Source of the DNA: Planctomycetota bacterium
GTDB taxonomy: Bacteria > Planctomycetota > SZUA-567 > H5-PLA8
Length of the DNA: 64,000 nucleotides
Assembly: GCA_027493525.1 (NCBI GenBank)
Contig: JAOSKN010000001.1
Location: 992,001-1,056,000, forward strand
Direction of reading: 5' to 3'
Shown here piece by piece: positions 43,948 through 53,702 of the stretch (its first letter is position 1; each line of letters starts with the position of its first letter). The position numbers and the translations under genes were made by a program. The notes under the pieces are model-generated. The model was not told the DNA's origin. It searched no databases and was given only the letters and a program-made list of their open reading frames with translations.

Positions 43948-46173
43948 TCACCTTCTTGCCTCAGGGACTATGGAGTGATTACAGCCCTTGCATGGACCAT
44001 CTCCAACTTGCACCTTGACCTGGCAATTCTTATTATCGCCAGTGATGTCAAACCAATGGTCTTGAGTCTCATTCCAAGTAGCACAATTTCCGGATCCTGG
44101 GCAACCAAGACAAACCTTCATCCCTATTTTAATTGCATCGCTACACCTTATATCCATTTGCATCACAGTCGCCTCACATTCTGGGGTTGTTCCAGCTACC
44201 CGTGGAGGTGGCGGTGGTGTAGTTGATCCTCCACCACAGCCTGTAGAAGCGATTAGAGCCCCACCAGCAAGCACTATTCGACCCGCTCTAGTCCATGGAA
44301 GAGTCATTATGAGTCCTGCTACTGCTACTTCTTCCAATTCCTCATCCTGCTTCTTGATTTGCTCTCTTACGGCCGCCTCTTTTTCCTCCTCAACCCGCTG
44401 CATTTCCTCATAGGCGGCTTCTTCTTCACTTGCCTCTCGCTCTTGCCTCTCTGCCGCCGTTTCTCTTTTAGTCCCAGTCTGCTCCATGTAATACGCGACC
44501 ATCCGCTTCTTGTATTCACGGTATCGCTTGGCCTTCACCTCTGTTGGCAACGCTTCCCAATCCGCCTTTAGGCGTGGATCTTCGGGCGGGTCAAATCCGT
44601 GCATGTCTCCCCAAAAGATCGGCCTACTTCGAACATACTCATAGAGCCGAACCGAGCGGAGCGCACTCCCAATCGGATCCCTCCCCACGAACCTCCCCAA
44701 ATCCACGCTGTAATACCGATTCTTGTAGTACATCAGCCCCGTCTCGGGATCGAGCCGCTGCCCCGTGTAGAAGAAGGGGTTGCCGATGGCCGTCGCGCTC
44801 CCCGTCACATCGTCCGACGTGAACCACGTCGTGTCCGTCCCCGCGCCCGTGATGATCGTCGCCTTGCCGTAGGCGTCGTAGCTCTGCACCGCCTCGACGA
44901 TGGCCCCGCCCTCGTCGGTGTTCGCGTAGACGTGGTAGAGCGTGTTCTGGTGGTAGAACTTCCGCTGCCCGCCCGTCCCGTCGTTCAGGCTCGCCACCGA
45001 AACCCCGTCGCGGTCATCCAGCGTCCAGACTTCGTCGAGGTAGTTGCCGTACGTGAACTGCCGCTGAATGTCGTCGCTCCCGTCGCGCTCCTCGACCACG
45101 CGCCAGCCTTCGTAGTAGAAGCGCGTCGTCCCGTTCAGCCCGCCGGAGTTCGTCACCACCTTCTGCATGCGCCGGTTGTGGCAGTCGTACACGTACGCCG
45201 CCACCTGGCTGTCGTCGCCGGTCGAGCCCGGCGTGTTGTTGTTGTCGTACGCTTCCTTCACGCGGTTGAACGCGTCGAAGGCCAGCCGCAACCCGCCGCC
45301 GGGGAAACTCGATCCGCTCACGGTCGTGTTGCCCGTGTCGGTCGTGTTCCCGTTGTCGTCGTGCGTCAGGCCCGCGTTCTGGCCGCTGACGGTGCGCTGC
45401 CCGATCTCGTTGAAGTCCGTGTGCGTCCGCGTCTCCACGTTGGCGTTGTCGTCCAGCCGGCCCCAGTTCCCCACGCCGTCCAGGTCCCAGTCCTGGTAGT
45501 AGCTCGTCGTCCCGATGCTCGTCCGCGCGCTGCTGGCGAAGCTGCCGCGCTCGAAGCCCCGGTTGTTCTGGGTCTGGCTGCCGCTGCCCACGCTGGTCAG
45601 GCGGTAGACCGAATCGTACTTGTACTGCTCGTGGAAACTATTCGTCGCGTCGTGGGTCTTGTATTCGATGCGCTTGTTGTTGGCGCGGTCGTAAAGCGGC
45701 GCCGGCGAACCCGCGCCGTCCTGGTGCTCGAAGCCCGCCAGCAGCGTCCCGGCGCCGGGGGTCTCGGTCGTAAACGATTCCCAGCGGTGGTTGACGATGC
45801 GGCGCAGGCCATCGAAGCCCGAGTCCACCGTGGAGAGGCCCACGTTCAGGTGCGTCAGGCGCGTCTCGTTCTGGTAGGTCAAGGCCGCGACCCGCCACTT
45901 GCCGAGGTACAGATACCTGCCTATATCAGCGTAACCGTCCGCGCCGTCGTCGTCAAACCTTCGCGTCAGCCGGTTCAGGCGGTCGTACTTGTTGAAGGTC
46001 TTGCGCCCGTCGGGGAAGAGGGAATTCCAGAGCCGAAACGCGCCTGTAATTCGAGCGCCGCGCCGGGAAGCCGAAGCCGTCGCGCAAGGCACTGGTTGCG
46101 GAGTACCGCATCCAGTAGCGCCAACGTCAAGGAGCCTCGCGTTCGTCGCCGGTCCTTCCGCTGCCAGCGCCAC
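43948..46173 (-). CDS. RHS protein with coiled-coil, hydrophobic, Cys-rich tip
   Basis: A 741-residue RHS protein. The core (~35-505) has FRLWNSLFPDGRKTFNKYD, QDWDLDGVGNWGRLDD, YDCHNRRMQKV, RQFTYGNYLDEVWTLDDR and the closing LDPETGLMYYKNRYYSVDLG. The tip (from ~525) has a charged coiled coil (ETAAERQEREASEEEAAYEE), a hydrophobic segment (AVAGLIMTLPWTRAGRIVLA), a Pro linker and a Cys-rich end (CLGCPGSGNC, CKGCNHS). The tip differs entirely from that of the neighbouring RHS gene, while the cores are closely similar at DNA level. Function of the tip unknown. GTG start; the N-terminus is probably truncated. Confidence 0.8.
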   Translation of the reverse strand: MALAAEGPATNARLLDVGATGCGTPQPVPCATASASRRGARITGAFRLWNSLFPDGRKTFNKYDRLNRLTRRFDDDGADGYADIGRYLYLGKWRVAALTYQNETRLTHLNVGLSTVDSGFDGLRRIVNHRWESFTTETPGAGTLLAGFEHQDGAGSPAPLYDRANNKRIEYKTHDATNSFHEQYKYDSVYRLTSVGSGSQTQNNRGFERGSFASSARTSIGTTSYYQDWDLDGVGNWGRLDDNANVETRTHTDFNEIGQRTVSGQNAGLTHDDNGNTTDTGNTTVSGSSFPGGGLRLAFDAFNRVKEAYDNNNTPGSTGDDSQVAAYVYDCHNRRMQKVVTNSGGLNGTTRFYYEGWRVVEERDGSDDIQRQFTYGNYLDEVWTLDDRDGVSVASLNDGTGGQRKFYHQNTLYHVYANTDEGGAIVEAVQSYDAYGKATIITGAGTDTTWFTSDDVTGSATAIGNPFFYTGQRLDPETGLMYYKNRYYSVDLGRFVGRDPIGSALRSVRLYEYVRSRPIFWGDMHGFDPPEDPRLKADWEALPTEVKAKRYREYKKRMVAYYMEQTGTKRETAAERQEREASEEEAAYEEMQRVEEEKEAAVREQIKKQDEELEEVAVAGLIMTLPWTRAGRIVLAGGALIASTGCGGGSTTPPPPPRVAGTTPECEATVMQMDIRCSDAIKIGMKVCLGCPGSGNCATWNETQDHWFDITGDNKNCQVKVQVGDGPCKGCNHSIVPEARR

Positions 46174-46363
46174 CGGTCCGTTCGCCGCTTACTTTCCCCA
46201 TACCCCCCCGCGCGGCATGCGCTTCGCCTCGCCGTCTCAATCCTGCGTCGCCGCCCGCCAAAGAAATGAAAGAAACGGCCTGGACTCAATACTTTGCAGA
46301 ATGTGAATTCCGCGCGCTATTCTTCGAGACGGGCAACCTTCCGGGGACAGGAAGCCCGTTCTC

Positions 46364-46771
46364 ATGTCATTGCACTACACCATCGATGCTGGAGCCCGCC
46401 GCGTCTACGAGACGGCGAGCGATCTGGTTTCCTTAACCGAGATCCTGGAAGCCCGCACCCGCTGGTTGGTGAACCTGAACGATAACCTGGGCGTCACGGT
46501 CCTTTCGGATTACCGAAAGGCCAGCCTGGATGCCAAGCGCCTGGAGCTTCGATTCCTGGCCGCCGCCCTGGCGCAACGAATGCGGGAGCGGCAGGTTTAC
46601 TGGGCCGTCGCGGCTCCCGAACCGGCGACATTTGGCCAATTTCGAATGCTCATGAGCTTTCTTGAAGCGGAAGGCGCGTCTCCCATGTGCGTATTCAGGG
46701 AACTCTTTCCCGCGCGCCAATGGCTTGCTGCCTATCTCCTGCCCGATCGCCGCAACGAGGAACATGGCTAG
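46364..46771 (+). CDS. Hypothetical protein before histidine kinase
   Basis: A 135-residue soluble protein (SLHYTIDAGARRVYETASDL, LTEILEARTRWLVNLNDNLG, LRFLAAALAQRMRERQVYWA, SFLEAEGASPMCVFRELFPA). Mixed alpha/beta look, no clear motif; a STAS-like or small regulatory role is possible but not supported. It ends 90 bases before the histidine kinase and has the same orientation. Codon use fits the genome. No recognised family. Confidence 0.5.
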   Translation: MSLHYTIDAGARRVYETASDLVSLTEILEARTRWLVNLNDNLGVTVLSDYRKASLDAKRLELRFLAAALAQRMRERQVYWAVAAPEPATFGQFRMLMSFLEAEGASPMCVFRELFPARQWLAAYLLPDRRNEEHG

Positions 46772-46861
46772 GCTTATTGCGCGCCATCCGACTCGGCGCC
46801 CGCCACATCCGCAATGGCACGGCAATTGATTATCAGCTCCGCGAATAGAGAAGGCGCCGTA

Positions 46862-48804
46862 ATGGCGGGAGATATTCCGGTCGGGCGCACACTTAATGGG
46901 GGACGCTGTCCGGAATGCAGGAAAAGCAGAAAGGCGGCACCTGTGAGCACCACTTCAGTCAATACCGACGCCCTGGGCTTGTTCGGCCAAGTGGATGGAA
47001 AACCGTCCTCGCTCCATGACGCGCATGTGCAGCCTCTTACCAGGCGCTCCGCGACCGAAACCGTATGCCTGCCCGCGCAAGGACGCATCCTGCTGGGCGG
47101 CGACGAGCACTTCCGGCGGATCCTGGGGAGACGCTGGAAACGTTCAAAGACCGTATTTTGGCGGTGGACCTCAACGAGGTGCTGGAGGTCAAGGCGCGCG
47201 AGAAGCGTTTGGACTTGGTCATGCTCCAGGCGCGCAAGAACGACCGCCGCGCCTTCCAGTTGTGCAGGAACCTCAAAAGTTCTCCCGACTTGCCCTACTC
47301 GCCGGTCATGCTGATTCTCGCCAACCGCTCGCCCGAATGGCAAGCCTTCGCCTACAAGTCGGGTGCGAACGACGTCGTCGCGCCGCCCTTCGTCCCGAGC
47401 ATGCTGCCCTATCGGGTCGGCGCGCTCCTGAAATACCGCTTCGCCGTGACGGAATTGGAAGCCGCCCGCATTGAAATGGAGGAGCGCGTCAATCAGCGGA
47501 CCCTGGAACTCAGCCACGCGGTGGAGCGCCTGAAGCGCGAGATCGAAGAACGCAAGCGGACCGAGCAGGCCTTGATTTCCACCCAGGAGCAATTGCATCA
47601 GGCTCAGAAAATGGAAGCCTTGGGCCGGCTGGCCGGCGGGCTGGCCCACGACTTCAACAACCTGCTGACGACCATTCAAGGCTACGGGCACATCCTGGAG
47701 CGGGAACTCGGCGAGGCGCATCCGGGACTGCCGCGCGTCGCGACCATCAAGAAGGCGGCCGACCGCGCCCACGGCCTGACCAAGCAATTGCTGGCCTTTG
47801 GCCGGCGCCAAGTGCTGCACCCGGTCGTCCTGGACCTGAACCAATCGGTCCTGGAAGCCAAGCGCTTCATCGGCCAGATCGTCACCGAGGAGATCGAAAC
47901 GACCCTGGAACTCCAGGAACGGCTCGGCCGCGTGCGCGTGGACCCGGTTCAAATCATACAGGTGCTCTTGAACCTGGCGGCCAACGCGCGGGATGCCATG
48001 CCCGCCGGCGGGCGCTTGAGCATCTCGACCCGGAACGCCTACGTCGCCGCGACCCAGTCCCGGAACGAACAAATCCTCGCCAAGGGGCACTACGTCAAGC
48101 TGACCGTCCGCGATACCGGCTGCGGAATGCCGCCCGCGGTCAAGGCGCGGGTCTTCGAGCCCTTCTTTACCACCAAGGAGGTGGGAAAAGGAACGGGCCT
48201 CGGGCTCTCCACCGTCTACGGCATCGTGCAGCAGAGCGGCGGGTTCATCCACTTCGATTCGGCCCCCGGCACGGGCACGGTCTTCGACATCCTCTTTCCC
48301 AGGTCCGAAGGCGAGGTGGCCGGCGCCGAAGACGCCCTTCCCGAAGCCCAACATGTCGCCGGCCACGAAACCGTCCTGGTGGTGGAGGACGAACAGGAAG
48401 TGCGGGAACTGGTGCGGGAAGGCCTGCAGGAACTGGGCTACAAGGTCCTCCATGCCTCGAACGGGCAGGACGCGCTTGAGCGCTTTGGTCATGTCGCCAA
48501 AGACATCGACTTCCTCGTCTCCGACGTGGTCATGCCCAAGTTGGGCGGATACGACCTCCTGGATCGGATGCGCCGGATCAATCCCAGGCTCAAGGCGCTG
48601 CTCATGTCGGGGTACGCGGACAAAGCCGTCCATACCAACGGGCGCACGCCCGAGGGCGTGGGCTTCCTGGAAAAGCCCTTCGTCCTTCTGGTCCTCGCCG
48701 ATCGGTTGAGAAGCCTTCTGGACGGCAAACCCGTCTCCGTCTTCCCTTCTGCCCCTCCACCGCCCCTCTCCTCAAAGGAAGGAAGAACCACCTATCTCAC
48801 TTAG
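46862..48804 (+). CDS. Hybrid histidine kinase with N-terminal pseudo-receiver (frameshifted)
   Basis: About 647 residues. The N-terminal receiver-like fold begins AQGRILLGGDEHFRRILG; one extra G in GGGG (47125-47128) continues it as ETLETFKDRILAVDL. KRLDLVMLQARKNDR holds no clear phospho-Asp, so it may be a pseudo-receiver. A coiled coil leads to the H-box LGRLAGGLAHDFNNLLTTIQ, an ATPase domain (LNLAANARDAMPAGG, VRDTGCGMPPAV, GKGTGLGLSTVYGIVQQSGG) and a C-terminal receiver (VLVVEDEQEVREL, LVSDVVMPKLGGYD, FLEKPF). ATG 46862 has GAAGG upstream; 46814 or GTG 46943 are alternatives. No response regulator gene is adjacent. Confidence 0.8.
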
Positions 48805-49291
48805 AGTGCAGGGGAAGCCACTCCAATCTCGGTCTTCAAAACTCGGAAACTGAATAAATTAGATGTAACGTCCAATTTGAGGTTCTAGGATTGCATTGGA
48901 CCGATACCTGCGCGCAACGCACGTCGTGCAACATTTTTCAGGTCCTGCTCGTGCCCAGGCCAATCCCCAACCTCCAACCCCCAAAAACCAGAACCAAGAA
49001 CCCGATCAACGCACCACGGTGCATCTTTTTTAGGGCTCCTGCGCAGATTGGGAACCGGACCCGACCGTGGGCGCAAGGCTTTGGTTGAATGGGACTAATA
49101 TGCGTGCAGGCGGGACGCCGGCGCTACGACCGGGGCCCGGCTTACGGTCCCCTGTTCCCATTCAGAATTCTAGTACGTAAGCGTAAGAATTTTCGAATAC
49201 CCCTTGAGCCGTGCCGTCACCCAGGCAGATGAAAAGAGCGCGGCGGCCAAGGGGCCGCTGGGGGTCAGCGGGAGCACAAGGAGCTAAAGCC
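48805..49291. repeat. Gene-free stretch with degenerate heptamers
   Basis: A 487-base gap. At 48960-49008 there are seven degenerate 7-base units (CCAATCC, CCAACCT, CCAACCC, CCAAAAA and relatives). CGGGACGCCGGCGCTAC near 49111 resembles part of the 109-bp repeat in reverse. AT-rich sequence around 49165-49200 may hold the promoter of the next gene. No gene supported. Confidence 0.5.
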
Positions 49292-49672
49292 ATGCGCAGC
49301 AACATGATCGCCGTCTGCGGACTGATCGTCGCCTGCGGAGTCTTCGGGTTTTCGGGGTCGGCCGAGGCGCGCGACCACGGCTTCGTGAGCATCCAGCTCG
49401 GCGGCGGGCACCACCACCACGACAGCGGCTACTGGGCATACCGGACCGAGCGTGTCCTGGTCGCGCCGGCGCACCACGACCGCGTCTGGGTTCCGCGCGT
49501 CACCGAGACCCGCCGGGACCGGCACGGGCACTACTACACGGTGGTGATCCGGGAGGGGTACTACGACACGGTTTATCATCCGGCCCGCTACGAGCTGCGC
49601 CAGGTGCGATACTGGGTGCCGGTCGCCGACTGCCGGCCCTCGCTGGGCCTCCGGACCTTCTTCAGGTTCTAG
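49292..49672 (+). CDS. Small exported His/Tyr-rich protein
   Basis: A 126-residue exported protein. Signal peptide MIAVCGLIVACGVFGFSGSA, then SIQLGGGHHHHDSGYWAY, VLVAPAHHDRVWVPRVTE and YYTVVIREGYYDTVYHPARY. The His clusters could bind metal. A perfect AAGGAG lies 7 bases before ATG 49292. A strong terminator follows. Similar short YXXHP-rich exported proteins occur in planctomycetes; function unknown. Confidence 0.75.
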   Translation: MRSNMIAVCGLIVACGVFGFSGSAEARDHGFVSIQLGGGHHHHDSGYWAYRTERVLVAPAHHDRVWVPRVTETRRDRHGHYYTVVIREGYYDTVYHPARYELRQVRYWVPVADCRPSLGLRTFFRF

Positions 49673-49696
49673 CCTCAAAAAGCTCCGGAAACGAAA

Positions 49697-49728
49697 ACGC
49701 CCCGCCAAACCTGGCGGGGCGTTACTTT
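49697..49728. terminator. Bidirectional-type terminator between convergent genes
   Basis: Perfect 10-bp stem ACGCCCCGCC/GGCGGGGCGT with a 6-base loop, preceded by GAAAA and followed by TACTTTT. It serves the exported protein gene and probably the convergent lipoprotein gene. Confidence 0.88.
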
Positions 49729-49747
49729 TAGAACCCGAATCCAACCG

Positions 49748-49888
49748 TTACTGGCCCTTGGGCATCTCACCGACGTTGGTGTAGCCGGAACTCTTATTGT
49801 AAGAGCCTTCTTCCCACTTGGAACTCCGGCAGCCGGCGAGCATCCCCAGCAGAAGCAGGCTCAAGACGAAGATCGACAGCTTGCGCAT
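49748..49888 (-). CDS. Small lipoprotein
   Basis: A 46-residue lipoprotein: MRKLSIFVLSLLLLGMLAGC with lipobox LAGC at 17-20, followed by a short polar tail with SSKWEEGSYNKSSGYT. GGGAG lies 8 bases upstream of the start. It was hidden as the end of a long open frame. Function unknown; short lipoproteins of this kind are often entericidin-like or structural. Confidence 0.7.
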   Translation of the reverse strand: MRKLSIFVLSLLLLGMLAGCRSSKWEEGSYNKSSGYTNVGEMPKGQ

Positions 49889-50060
49889 GATGGCGACTCC
49901 CGGTCCATGAAGCACATGTGAACTTACCGCCTGAACGCCTGCATGTCCAGTTCTCCATCGGCTCGAATCGGGCGGCGCTCCAAGCCTTTCCCGGGTGCTT
50001 GTTCCGTCCTCCGGCGTAACTACAATGTGGGCTTCCCGTTTCGGGAAGGAGGCCGCCAGC

Positions 50061-51040
50061 GTGAGCGAATCGTCCGATGTGCCCAAACTGCCCGAAGACC
50101 CGGCCGCCGCGCAGGAAAAGCCGCCAGCGGATCCCGCCCCCCGGTGGCCCTGATCGGCCCGGCCTGGGTCGTGCGCGGCGTGGGGCAGGCGCTCCTGGAT
50201 CGGGGCTTCGCGGTGCGCGTGCTGGCCCTCGACGCCGAGACGGAAGCGGCGGCGCGGGGCCTCAAGGCCGACGCCGGCGCGCTGGCGATTCAAACCGGCT
50301 CGCTCGAGCGCGACGAAGATCTGGCGCGGCTCTGCGAGGGCCTGAAGGGGCTCGCGTACCTTTCCCCGGTGGGCCTCACCGGGCGCGCGTGGCGTCCCGA
50401 GTCGCACCTGGAGGATCTCAAGCGGCTGCTCGCCGCGGCCGAAGACCGCAAGGTCGAGCGCTTCGCGTACCTTTCGACTCTCGCCGCCGATCCGGCCGCC
50501 CAGGTGCGCTGCCTGCGCGAGGCCGCCGAGGGGGAGAAGCTCGTCCATGCCTCGCGTGTGGCCGATTACATGTTCCGCAGCGCGCCGCTGATGGGGCCCG
50601 GCGACGACTTGGTCGCGGGGAAGCTGAAGGCCGCGCGCGGTGGAGGACCGCTGATGTTCGTCTGGGGGTACAGCGGCACAACACTCCAGCCGCTGCATGT
50701 GGAGGATCTGGGGCGCTGCCTGGCGCGCGCATTCACCAAGCACATGGACGACCTTCAGCCCGGCGTTTACGCGCTGGCCGGCCAGGAGACCGTCACCGAG
50801 TTGGAGCTGACGGATATGCTGCTGGCGCACGAGCGGCTGTTCAAACTCAAGCTGCATGCGCCGCTCTTCATGCTGCGAATGGCGCGCTCGCTGCGCGCGG
50901 GCGGCCCGGCGTTCTGGGACCGCATCGCGCTGCTTTCGGCGGCCTTCTTTACGGATCGAAACGACGCTCCGCGCATCCTGGGACCGCAATCCCGGATGAA
51001 AGGGCTGCCTCAGACGTTTCGCGAACTCGCCGGCGCCTGA
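50061..51040 (+). CDS. NAD(P)H-binding SDR-like protein (frameshifted)
   Basis: About 326 residues. GTG 50061 has a strong GAAGGAGG site. The first ~27 residues are Pro/Ala rich. One extra C in CCCCCC (50137-50142) then joins it to the body: VALIGPAWVVRGVGQALLDR, DEDLARLCEGLKGLAYLSPV, ERFAYLSTLAADPAAQVRCL, PLMFVWGYSGTTLQPLHVED. This resembles atypical SDR/NmrA-like proteins such as NDUFA9-like ones (compare the gene at 6426-7490), though the usual glycine-rich loop is altered (IGPAWVVRG). The cofactor is unproven. Confidence 0.75.
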
Positions 51041-51410
51041 AGGCTCAGGCTCGGCTCTGGAGCGGCGATGTCAACATTATGGTGTAAAAAGAGTTAGACG
51101 AAAAGTCATGAACTCTAGCGTGGACTACATTACTTTGATGGTCACCCTGTCCCGTTCTTCGCTTTCCGGATTCATGTAAATTAACATTGAATTGATATGC
51201 ACCTAGTGCTTTAATGGGGTGTACACCTTCGGGTGCACGGTCTTGGGGTGAGAAAGAGCCCTAAATTGCCTATAGTTCATATTTGTCATTTCCTCATCGA
51301 AAAGCATCTGAATCGTTCTGCGCACGGCAGGGGTCCATGCCGAAACAGTTTCATCTGTTTCGCGGCGCACATGGGGCCCATCCCTTATTTACATTAAGGA
51401 GAACCGCATC
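51041..51410. other. AT-rich intergenic stretch
   Basis: A 370-base gap, noticeably AT-richer than its surroundings. An imperfect hairpin AGAGTT...AACTCT surrounds GACGAAAAGTC at 51090-51116. The 3' end provides TTAAGGAGAACC before ATG 51411. No gene recognised; likely a regulatory leader for the beta-helix gene. Confidence 0.4.
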
Positions 51411-52793
51411 ATGGCCTTGGGACGTTGTGTAGCGCCGATTGCGTTCGTTGCCCTCTCTCTGTCTTCCTTTTGCCGTGCCGTCGAAACTCGGCGCGTACCC
51501 CAGGAGTTCGCGACCATCGGCGAGGCCGTAGCCGCCGCCGCGACGGGGGACACGATTCTCGTGGGCGCCGGCGAATACCGCGAGAACGTCGTCACGGGCG
51601 CCGCCGGGCTCAGGTTCGTTGGACAAAGGGCCGTCTGGGACGGGACCATCGGGGGCGTGCCGGGAACGTGCCTGACCTGCAACGGGGCCTTGGTGACCGT
51701 TCAAGGATTCACGTTTCGCAACGGGACCGATTTGTTGGTGCTCAACGGGCCAGGGTCGGTCGCGTCGCGTTGCCGTTTCGAGAACGCCAGCGACGACGGC
51801 GTCCAGATCAACGCCGACGATGTGACGGTTTCGAAGTGCTCGTTTTTCGGCATCTCCGACACGACCATCCTGGTCATCAACAACCGGGCGCGCGTTCTGA
51901 TCGACCGCAACCGGCTGTTCAACTGCGGGGACGAGGGCATCGACGTGAGCGGTCCCGGCGCGCGGATTCTCTTCAACTACATCCACACGGTGGACGACAA
52001 CGACGCGATCCGGCTGAACGGCGGCGGCGGAACGGACGCGGTCATCATGGGCAACCGTATCTTCAACGCCGCCGACGAAGGTATCGAGGTGAGCAGCAGC
52101 CCCGGCGTGCTGGTCGCGCGCAACACGATCCTGCACGCCGGGGGAGAGGGCATTTTCATCAACGGCGTGGACGGCGCGCGCGTGGAGCGGAACCGGATTG
52201 AAGGGTCGGGGAGCCATGCCATTCGGCTGATCGGCGACGATTTCTCCATCACGAGCAATGTCGTGCGCTTTACGATAGACGACGCCGACGGTTGCAACGT
52301 GGCCAACGCCCTGTCCGGAGGCGGCGGGTTGTTCGAACGGAACACGATCCTGGGCGCCACGGCCTTCGGATGCCAACTCGCCGCGGACGCGGCGATAATC
52401 CGCAATAACCGCGTCTCCTTCTGCGGCTCCGAAGACCAAGCCGGCTTCCTCATCGCCGGGGACAACAACACGCTGGAACGCAACCGCGCCACGCGCTGCG
52501 ACGCCGACGGCTTCCGCATCAACGGCGATTTCAACACCCTCGCCGGCGACGTGGCCAGCGCGTGCAGCGTGGACGGGTTCGATGTCGAGACGGGAACGGG
52601 GAACCGCCTGACGACCGTACGCGCCATGGACTGCGGCGGGGAAGGGTTCGAAAACAACGCCGCGGCCACCGAAGTGGCGGGCGCCACGTTCTTGCGCAAC
52701 CGCATCGACGTCGCCAACAACGGCACGGTGGCCGCGTTCGACAACGTTCGCTTCGAGACCGGAGGGTTGGGGACCGCGCCCGAGATCGAGTAG
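51411..52793 (+). CDS. Secreted right-handed beta-helix protein
   Basis: A 460-residue exported protein with signal peptide (APIAFVALSLSSFCRAVE). The body is made of repeated ~22-residue turns of parallel beta-helix type: VQGFTFRNGTDLLVLNGPGS, SDDGVQINADDVTVSKCSFF, DEGIDVSGPGARILFNYIHT, DNDAIRLNGGGGTDAVIMGN, GVLVARNTILHAGGEGIFIN. This NosD/pectate-lyase-like fold binds or cleaves polysaccharide or acts as a surface adhesin; no catalytic residues are obvious. AAGGAG precedes ATG 51411. Transition from AT-rich leader to GC-rich gene is sharp. Confidence 0.87.
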   Translation: MALGRCVAPIAFVALSLSSFCRAVETRRVPQEFATIGEAVAAAATGDTILVGAGEYRENVVTGAAGLRFVGQRAVWDGTIGGVPGTCLTCNGALVTVQGFTFRNGTDLLVLNGPGSVASRCRFENASDDGVQINADDVTVSKCSFFGISDTTILVINNRARVLIDRNRLFNCGDEGIDVSGPGARILFNYIHTVDDNDAIRLNGGGGTDAVIMGNRIFNAADEGIEVSSSPGVLVARNTILHAGGEGIFINGVDGARVERNRIEGSGSHAIRLIGDDFSITSNVVRFTIDDADGCNVANALSGGGGLFERNTILGATAFGCQLAADAAIIRNNRVSFCGSEDQAGFLIAGDNNTLERNRATRCDADGFRINGDFNTLAGDVASACSVDGFDVETGTGNRLTTVRAMDCGGEGFENNAAATEVAGATFLRNRIDVANNGTVAAFDNVRFETGGLGTAPEIE

Positions 52794-52944
52794 ACGCGGC
52801 GCTTTGCGGCCGCCGTTTCATTTCGTGGTAATAGATCTTGAACCAACCGCGACCGTGAAGGCGTTGCCCTTCAAGAACGCCTGTTTGCCGGTGCGACACC
52901 GTACGGACCCGCGTTAGAACCTCGCTTCACCGCCTGACGGCGCT

Positions 52945-53109
52945 TCACGCGGACATGGGAAGGGGACGCGCCACCGGCTTCATCACGCGCGGCGGAACCT
53001 TGACCGAGCCGCAGCGGAGGCAGGTGAAGGCAGCGTCCTTCACTTCGTGCCTAGTGGTGCACTTGCAGGCGTTGCAGTACCGGTTCTCATAGGGATGTCG
53101 CTTTCGCAT
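52945..53109 (-). CDS. 54-residue zinc-ribbon protein
   Basis: MRKRHPYENRYCNACKC, then ...AAFTCLRCGSVKVPPRV: two pairs of cysteines (C-x2-C, C-x2-C) plus one extra Cys, as in short zinc ribbons. AAGGAGG lies 6-7 bases before ATG 53109. Basic N-terminus and Pro/Arg tail. It may bind RNA or ribosome (inference). No neighbour on the same strand; a short gene easily missed. The 150 bases between the beta-helix gene and this gene show nothing recognisable. Confidence 0.7.
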   Translation of the reverse strand: MRKRHPYENRYCNACKCTTRHEVKDAAFTCLRCGSVKVPPRVMKPVARPLPMSA

Positions 53110-53702
53110 GGCCAACCTCCTTTCAGTGCGTTCCCAAGCAAGCCTCGTTCCACTAGATTTCCATACCCGTCATTTGAACCTACCCTCTACTACTTATATC
53201 ACGATCCGGAACGAAGTCAATTAATCAAAAACTCCCTATCTCCTTAACGTTCAAACCATAGGCATTATTCCATCCTTACCTTCAAAATTCTCACCAAGCG
53301 CCAGATATAACACCGCGGCGTATTTGGCTTCAGAATCACAAGTTCCTGTTATCCTCAAGCACTGGTGCTGACTAAAATCACAGTGCACAAAAATCACTCA
53401 CTAGTATGCGTATCGGTTGTCCGGAGAATGACCTTCACATAGCGCGTTACTTTCCGTGAACTTTGCGCACCTCGGACGTGATTTAAGTTATGGAAGAAGG
53501 CGGGCTGGTTCGAAAACGGCTCGAATCGGCGGCGTCTCATCCTGTACCTGTCGATGCCCGAGTTTGCGGGCGCAAAGCGGTTAGAATGAGGCTCCTGATT
53601 GCGGCAAACGCCGGCGGGGCCTGCGGGTACTAACCAACGCCCGCACCAGGGTTTTGGTCGTCGGAAGCCGACGCGCATGCGGCGCGTCCAGGAGCCAACG
53701 CG
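53110..53702. other. AT-rich gap before kinase gene
   Basis: 593 bases with markedly lower G+C up to about 53500. I see no open frame with a ribosome-binding site, no clear promoter pair and no repeats. Confidence 0.4.

Noticed and set aside
51090..51116. Riboswitch or terminator in the AT-rich leader
   Set aside because: The hairpin is short, imperfect and has no T tract or recognisable riboswitch pattern.
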